DNA of 64,000 nucleotides from assembly GCF_009933335.1 (NCBI RefSeq), contig NZ_MAEL01000032.1:1-64000 (forward strand), given 5' to 3'. Below are positions 59,397 through 64,000 of this stretch, in pieces (positions within the stretch are counted from its first letter, which is position 1; each line of letters begins with the position of its first letter). A program made the translations under genes and the position numbers. The notes under the pieces are model-generated. The model searched no databases and had not been told where the DNA came from. It saw nothing but the letters and a program-made list of their open reading frames with translations. This stretch comes from Candidatus Enterococcus willemsii (lineage in GTDB: Bacteria; Bacillota; Bacilli; Lactobacillales; Enterococcaceae).

Positions 59397-59660
59397 TACA
59401 TGTTAAACGTCTAATTACTAGTCTAATGAGTTATTGAATGATTTTTTATGTACAGAAAAGAAAAAAATTTTAATTTTCATGTGTTATTTTAAAATCGAAT
59501 GAAAGAATAAATCAATTGGAAAAATAGAAATATTCACGAAAAAATAAAGAATTGCAAAAAAAATGAAAGTTTTTAGTTATTTTATGATTAAAATAGCAAT
59601 TCCTCTATTGCAATTTTAATCAAAATTCTTTAAAATCTTAATTAACTTCAGAGGCGTTTA

Positions 59661-59675
59661 AATTTTCTGAAAATA
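59661..59675 (+). promoter_or_regulatory. CodY box before oppA
   Basis: AATTTTCTGAAAATA matches the CodY consensus AATTTTCWGAAAATT at 14 of 15 bases. It lies 26 bp before the oppA start, so bound CodY would block the promoter or elongation when branched-chain amino acids and GTP are high. Confidence 0.7.
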
Positions 59676-59701
59676 AAAATAACGAAAAGAGAGGTTATAA
59701 A

Positions 59702-61369
59702 ATGAAGAAGAATATTCTTTTTGGGTTACTTGCAACTAGTGCATTAGCTCTAGCTGCTTGTTCAACTGGTGGAGATACGACAGAATCTGGCGCAGCTTCA
59801 GGATCTGGTGAGCCTTCTGGTGAACAAGTATTAAATTATGTAGAAACAGGGATGATGCCAACGGCTGATTTGTCATTAGCAACAGATACAATTAGTTTTA
59901 AAGCATTAAACTCTGTTTATGAAGGGTTATACCGTGTTAATGCAGATCAACAAGTGGAACCTGCAGGCGCAGCAGAACTTGCAGAAGTCAGTGAAGATGG
60001 TTTAACTTATACACTTAAATTACGTGAGGATGCTGTATGGTCTAATGGTGACCCTGTAACAGCAGCTGACTATGTTTATGGCTGGCAACGTACCGTAGAT
60101 CCAGCAACAGCTTCACAATATGCTTACCTTTATGCTCCAGTGAAAAATGCCAATGATATCATGGAAGGTAAAGCAGAAGTATCTAGTTTAGGGATTGAAG
60201 CAGTTAGTGATTATGAATTGAAAATCACATTAGATGTAGCAACACCATATTTTGACTATCTATTAGCATTTGTATCATTCTTCCCACAACACCAAGCAAC
60301 AGTGGAAGAATTTGGCAAGGACTATGCAATGAATAGTGACAATGCTGTGTATAACGGACCGTTTACATTGACTGATTTTGATGGACCAGGATCTGATACA
60401 GAATGGTCTTACACAAAAAATCCTGATTACTGGGATGCAGACAATGTAAAATTAGATAAAGTTAATGTCAATGCTGTAACTGAAGTTGCAACTGGCTTGA
60501 ACTTATTCCAAGATGGTCAAGGCGATTACACAACGCTTTCTGGTGAATTAGCACAACAAATGTCTAGTGACCCAGAATTTGTTACTGTCCCTGAAGGAAC
60601 AACAGCTTACTTGGAAATGAACCAAGAAAAAGAAGATTCTCCATGGAGAAACGAAAACTTACGCAAAGCCATTTCTGCTTCTATTGACCGTGAATCATTT
60701 GTAAATAACATTTTAGCAAACGGTTCTGTTGCAGCACCTGGTATTGTACCTGGCGGATTAGCAGTTAGTCCAGAAGGTGAAGAGTTTACAGAAGCAACTG
60801 GTTTAGATGGCTTTAAATATGATCCGGAAGCAGCTAAAAAATATTGGGAAGAAGCTAAGAAAGAATTGGGTATCGACTCATTAACATTTGAAATTTTAAG
60901 TGATGATACAGACGGTGCAAAACGCTCAACTGAATATTTACAAGGTGCTATTTCAGATACATTAGACGGTGTCAATGTAAAAGTTGCCAACGTACCTTTC
61001 TCAGTTCGTTTAGATCGTTCAACAAAAGGTGATTTTGATATGGTTATCTCTCTATGGGGCGCTGACTATGCAGATCCAAGTAGCTTCTTAGATTTATTTA
61101 CAACAGGTAACTCATACAACCGTGGGAACTGGAGTAATGAAGAGTACGATAAACTTGTTGAAGCAGCAGCAACAACAGATGCAAATAACCCAGAAGCTCG
61201 CTGGAAAGATATGATTGAAGCAGAAAAAGTTATTTCTACTGATTTAGGAGTAATTCCTGTATACCAACGTTCAACAGCGACAATGCAATCTTCACGTGTT
61301 CATGGATTAGTTCATCATGCGTCTGGTGTAGCACTTGACTTCAAATGGGCTTATATGACAGAAGAATAA
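59702..61369 (+). CDS. oppA: Oligopeptide ABC importer binding lipoprotein OppA
   Basis: OppA is the surface lipoprotein that captures oligopeptides, including peptide pheromones in some cocci. The 555-residue protein has a lipobox LALAAC with acylated Cys20. The SBP_bac_5 domain has LREDAVWSNGDPVTAADYVYGWQRTVDP, NGPFTLTDFD and MVISLWGADYADPSSFLDLF. AGAGAGG precedes the ATG. A gene on the other strand and 615 bp separate it from oppB, so the binding protein is likely made from its own transcript. Confidence 0.95.
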   Translation: MKKNILFGLLATSALALAACSTGGDTTESGAASGSGEPSGEQVLNYVETGMMPTADLSLATDTISFKALNSVYEGLYRVNADQQVEPAGAAELAEVSEDGLTYTLKLREDAVWSNGDPVTAADYVYGWQRTVDPATASQYAYLYAPVKNANDIMEGKAEVSSLGIEAVSDYELKITLDVATPYFDYLLAFVSFFPQHQATVEEFGKDYAMNSDNAVYNGPFTLTDFDGPGSDTEWSYTKNPDYWDADNVKLDKVNVNAVTEVATGLNLFQDGQGDYTTLSGELAQQMSSDPEFVTVPEGTTAYLEMNQEKEDSPWRNENLRKAISASIDRESFVNNILANGSVAAPGIVPGGLAVSPEGEEFTEATGLDGFKYDPEAAKKYWEEAKKELGIDSLTFEILSDDTDGAKRSTEYLQGAISDTLDGVNVKVANVPFSVRLDRSTKGDFDMVISLWGADYADPSSFLDLFTTGNSYNRGNWSNEEYDKLVEAAATTDANNPEARWKDMIEAEKVISTDLGVIPVYQRSTATMQSSRVHGLVHHASGVALDFKWAYMTEE

Positions 61370-61401
61370 TCAGTTAATGATTAGAATTTTTTAATAAAAA
61401 A

Positions 61402-61431
61402 GACGAGGCGTATCTGAAAAGATACGCTTCG
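61402..61431. terminator. Terminator between oppA and the DUF3899 gene
   Basis: GCGTATCT (61408-61415) and AGATACGC (61420-61427) pair around GAAA, extended by CGAG/TTCG outside. On the minus strand it runs into TTTTTTA, so it mainly ends the minus-strand gene. On the plus strand there is no T-run; a second weak fold (GGTGG 61449-61453 with CCACC 61493-61497) follows. Confidence 0.65.
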
Positions 61432-61547
61432 CCGTTGTCAAGGGATATGGTGGAATTTCATGTTACTTTCAATTTACAAGACACTGTAAATACCACCGTT
61501 ATTTTTAAAAATTATATGTTAAAATACTTTACATCTACTAATTAAAG

Positions 61548-61892
61548 TTATATAAAAGAAGTTAGCAAAAAAATTAAAGAAAGTATAAATAAGATTCCGG
61601 TTGTTAGTAACCAGAAACGATAATTTTTTGCACCAACTTCGGAAAATTTAGTATAGGGCAAATCTCTTTTTTCTTTTCTAGCGACTGATTTTCGTATAGA
61701 ATGTTGAAAGAAGTCAAAAAAGCCAGAAGCAAAGACGCTTAAGAAGCCGCCGATAATTAAAAAGAAGAGTGTGAACATAAATAAATAATCTGACATGGTA
61801 CTCAAGGATAAGGTATTCTTGATAAGTGCAATTATTATACTACCAATCACACACAAGGCGCTAACAATTAAGGGATATCGCAATTTTTTCAA
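61548..61892 (-). CDS. DUF3899-family membrane protein
   Basis: A 114-residue protein with three membrane segments: YPLIVSALCVIGSIIIALIK, FMFTLFFLIIGGFLSVFASGFF and FWLLTTGILFILSLIFLL. A basic loop with IRKSVARKEKRDLPY lies before the last. The GGFLSVFASGFFDFFQHSIRK part fits DUF3899, whose function is unknown. The start is TTG 61892 with a weak ribosome site. It lies on the strand opposite to the opp genes, with its own promoter and terminator. Confidence 0.75.
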   Translation of the reverse strand: MKKLRYPLIVSALCVIGSIIIALIKNTLSLSTMSDYLFMFTLFFLIIGGFLSVFASGFFDFFQHSIRKSVARKEKRDLPYTKFSEVGAKNYRFWLLTTGILFILSLIFLLTSFI

Positions 61893-61932
61893 AGGAAGTC
61901 ACTTCTTTTCTAAGATTTTGTTTTCGATGCTT

Positions 61933-61961
61933 ACTGTACTGGATTTTTGATGAGAAGTCAA
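61933..61961 (-). promoter_or_regulatory. Promoter of the DUF3899 gene
   Basis: On the minus strand TTGACT (61961-61956) and TACAGT (61938-61933) have an exact 17-bp spacer. It fires away from oppB. Confidence 0.6.
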
Positions 61962-61984
61962 AATGTTTTAGGAGGCGAAAATTT

Positions 61985-62926
61985 TTGAACAGTTTTGTTA
62001 AGTATTTCTTGAAACGTGTATTTTTCATGCTGATTACATTATGGTTGATTGCGACAATTACTTTCTTCCTAATGAAACTATTACCAGGAACACCATACAC
62101 AAACCAAGAAAGATTGAGTCCAGAAGTCATTGCACAGTTAAATGCGCAAAATGGTTTGGACCAACCAGTTATCGTTCAATATGGCATTTACTTGAAGAAT
62201 TTAGTTCAAGGAAACTTTGGGATTTCATTCCAATTCCAAAACCAACCCGTGGCAAAATTATTGTCAGCTAGAATCGGACCTTCAGTTCAATTAGGACTGC
62301 AAGCAATTCTAGTAGGGACAATCGTAGGGATTGTATTGGGGACTATTTCAGCTATGCGTCAAAATTCATGGATTGATAGTATCTCTACATTAATTGCAAT
62401 TTTAGGACGCTCAATCCCTAACTTCGTATTCGCAGTATTATTGCAATACATTTTTGCAATTCATTGGAAAATTTTACCAATTGCTCAATGGCGTGGATTT
62501 GAATATACAATCCTTCCGACAATTGCCTTAGCAATGTCTCCATTGGCAGATTCGGCTCGATTTATTCGAACTGAGATGGTTGAAGTCTTGCACAGTGATT
62601 ATGTCGAATTGGCTCGTGCAAAAGGTTTAAGTCGCTGGCAAGTGGCTTTCCGTCATGGACTTAGAAACAGTTTAATTCCTTTATTAACATTATTAGGACC
62701 ATTAGCTGTTGCGTTGATGACTGGTTCATTAGTAGTAGAGAATATCTTTGCTATTCCTGGAATCGGGGATCAATTTACGAAGTCTATTTTAACGAATGAC
62801 TATCCAACAATTATGGCAGTAACCATGATGTATTCAACTATGCTTGTTGTGATTATTCTGGTTGTCGATGTCTTATATGGAATTGTTGATCCACGAATTC
62901 GTGTTTCAGAAGGGAGTAGAAGTTAA
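61985..62926 (+). CDS. oppB: Oligopeptide ABC importer permease OppB
   Basis: A 313-residue membrane subunit with about six membrane segments; the first is YFLKRVFFMLITLWLIATITFF. The coupling loop DYVELARAKGLSRWQVAFRHGLRNS contacts the ATPases. The start is TTG 61985, 9 bases after AGGAGG, in agreement with the family start. It overlaps oppC by one base (TAATG). Confidence 0.94.
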   Translation: MNSFVKYFLKRVFFMLITLWLIATITFFLMKLLPGTPYTNQERLSPEVIAQLNAQNGLDQPVIVQYGIYLKNLVQGNFGISFQFQNQPVAKLLSARIGPSVQLGLQAILVGTIVGIVLGTISAMRQNSWIDSISTLIAILGRSIPNFVFAVLLQYIFAIHWKILPIAQWRGFEYTILPTIALAMSPLADSARFIRTEMVEVLHSDYVELARAKGLSRWQVAFRHGLRNSLIPLLTLLGPLAVALMTGSLVVENIFAIPGIGDQFTKSILTNDYPTIMAVTMMYSTMLVVIILVVDVLYGIVDPRIRVSEGSRS

Positions 62927-63978
62927 TGGAATCTTTTAAACTAACAGATATCCCACAAAAAATTAAAGATCTTCCCGCTTCCAAATTTGATATTTTAACA
63001 AGAAATTCTGTGGAAGAGCGAGAAAAAATTGCTGCACCATCTTTGAACTTTATTCAAGATGCATGGCGTCGCTTGCGTAAAAATAAAGCGGCTGTTATCT
63101 CAATGGTTTTATTAGGGCTAGTTATTTTAATCTCAATTGTCTCAATTTTCTGGTCACCATTTGACCCAACAAAACAAAATATTGCCTATACAAACTTACC
63201 TCCACGTATTCCAGGGTTAGATATCGCTGGTTTAAATGGAACTGCTTATGTCAGTGGTAATTTAGTAGACCGTTATGCGCAAGCAAATGTTCCCGATGGC
63301 GTGAACTATTTACTAGGAACTGACAGCTTAGGTCGTGACTTATTATCTCGTTTATTAATGGGTACACGTGTATCCTTAATCATTGCCTTCTTTGCGGCTT
63401 TCTTAGATATTTTCTTCGGTGTAACATACGGAATTATTTCTGGTTTAGCTGGAGGTCGTGTGGATACAGTAATGCAACGTTTTGTTGAAATTCTATCAGG
63501 AATTCCCAACTTAGTTGTGATGATTTTGATGTTAGTTGTGTTTGATCCAGGTATTTTCTCAATCGTTGCGGCGATGGCAATTACCAACTGGATTTCAATG
63601 GCACGGATTGTACGTGCACAAACATTGAAACTAAAAGATCAAGAATTTGTTTTAGCAGCAATTACATTAGGTGAATCGAAATTTAAAATTGCCTTTAAGC
63701 ATATTTTGCCAAATATCTCTAGTGTAATTATTATTCAAATGATGTTTAGTATTCCATCAGCGATTTTCTTCGAAGCGTTCTTGAGCTTCATTGGTTTAGG
63801 TATGTCTGCACCAACAGCGTCACTAGGTACCTTGTTAAATGAAGGGTATAAGACTTTCCGTTACTTGCCAAACTTAATGTGGGCACCAGCTATTACATTG
63901 TCAATCATCATGATTGCTTTCAATATGTTGGCGGACGGTTTACGTGATGCATTTGATCCGAAAATGAAAGAGGGATAA
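62926..63978 (+). CDS. oppC: Oligopeptide ABC importer permease OppC
   Basis: A 350-residue second permease. A cytoplasmic stretch of about 50 residues leads to the first membrane segment (AAVISMVLLGLVILISIVSIFW). The extracellular loop has LLGTDSLGRDLLSRLLMGTRVS, and the coupling loop is DQEFVLAAITLGESKFKIAFKHILPN. It pairs with OppB in the membrane. Confidence 0.94.
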   Translation: MESFKLTDIPQKIKDLPASKFDILTRNSVEEREKIAAPSLNFIQDAWRRLRKNKAAVISMVLLGLVILISIVSIFWSPFDPTKQNIAYTNLPPRIPGLDIAGLNGTAYVSGNLVDRYAQANVPDGVNYLLGTDSLGRDLLSRLLMGTRVSLIIAFFAAFLDIFFGVTYGIISGLAGGRVDTVMQRFVEILSGIPNLVVMILMLVVFDPGIFSIVAAMAITNWISMARIVRAQTLKLKDQEFVLAAITLGESKFKIAFKHILPNISSVIIIQMMFSIPSAIFFEAFLSFIGLGMSAPTASLGTLLNEGYKTFRYLPNLMWAPAITLSIIMIAFNMLADGLRDAFDPKMKEG

Positions 63979-63980
63979 TT

Positions 63981-64000
63981 TTGAAAAAAGTACTCGAAGT
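63981..64000 (+). CDS. oppD: Start of oppD (oligopeptide importer ATPase), cut by window edge
   Basis: TTG at 63981 opens a frame that reads MKKVLEV, behind AGAGGG inside the end of oppC. This fits the usual start of an OppD ATPase and the gene order oppA-B-C-D. Only six codons are visible, so the call rests on position. Confidence 0.5.

Overview
This is low-GC Gram-positive chromosomal DNA. It is most likely an Enterococcus or a close Lactobacillales relative. The pointers are strong AGGAGG ribosome binding sites, frequent GTG and TTG starts, a zinc-type S14, a second acyl carrier protein beside plsX, a group II ECF transporter beside rpoA/rplQ, and an RNA of the L17-downstream-element type. 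I cannot name the species. I see no rRNA, tRNA, CRISPR array, phage or intact insertion sequence.

Layout. 0-3 kb: tail of an unknown gene, then guaA and coaA on the minus strand. 3-16 kb: an RsmC-like methyltransferase and a LacI-type regulator, followed by a nucleoside uptake and salvage cassette (pdp, deoC, cdd, two tandem nucleoside-binding lipoproteins, an ABC importer, deoB, punA, deoD). A cre-like site and a LacI-type inverted repeat lie before pdp. 16-21 kb: an iron alcohol dehydrogenase, divergent gpmA and gpmI (two unrelated phosphoglycerate mutases), a small serine-recombinase homologue that lacks its catalytic serine, and rpiA. 21-26 kb: the str operon (rpsL, rpsG, fusA, tuf). 26-30 kb: a vitamin B6 block (nitroreductase, PdxR-type regulator, pyridoxine kinase, ECF S component). 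30-44 kb: the S10, spc and alpha operons, from rpsJ to rplQ. 44-48 kb: a structured RNA, ecfA1-ecfA2-ecfT and truA. 48-53 kb, minus strand: a YfhO-family membrane protein, an unknown membrane protein, floA, an NfeD protein and rpmB. 53-59 kb: yloU, fakA, recG, plsX and acpP. 59-64 kb: oppA, an antisense DUF3899 gene, oppB, oppC and the start of oppD.

How the genes work together. The 4.8-16 kb cassette imports nucleosides, splits them to bases and (deoxy)ribose-1-phosphate, converts the sugar to the 5-phosphate and cleaves deoxyribose-5-phosphate into glycolytic intermediates. The ECF energising module at 44-47 kb could power the vitamin S component at 29 kb. FakA and PlsX both make acyl-phosphate for phospholipid synthesis, one from free fatty acids and one from acyl-ACP.

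The most interesting non-coding signal is a leader element of about 100 nt. It occurs once before yloU-fakA and twice in tandem before plsX-acpP. Its stem shows compensatory changes between the two loci (TTTTACT/AGTAAAA against TTCCACT/AGTGGAA). It joins the two acyl-phosphate loci and I do not recognise it as a described family.
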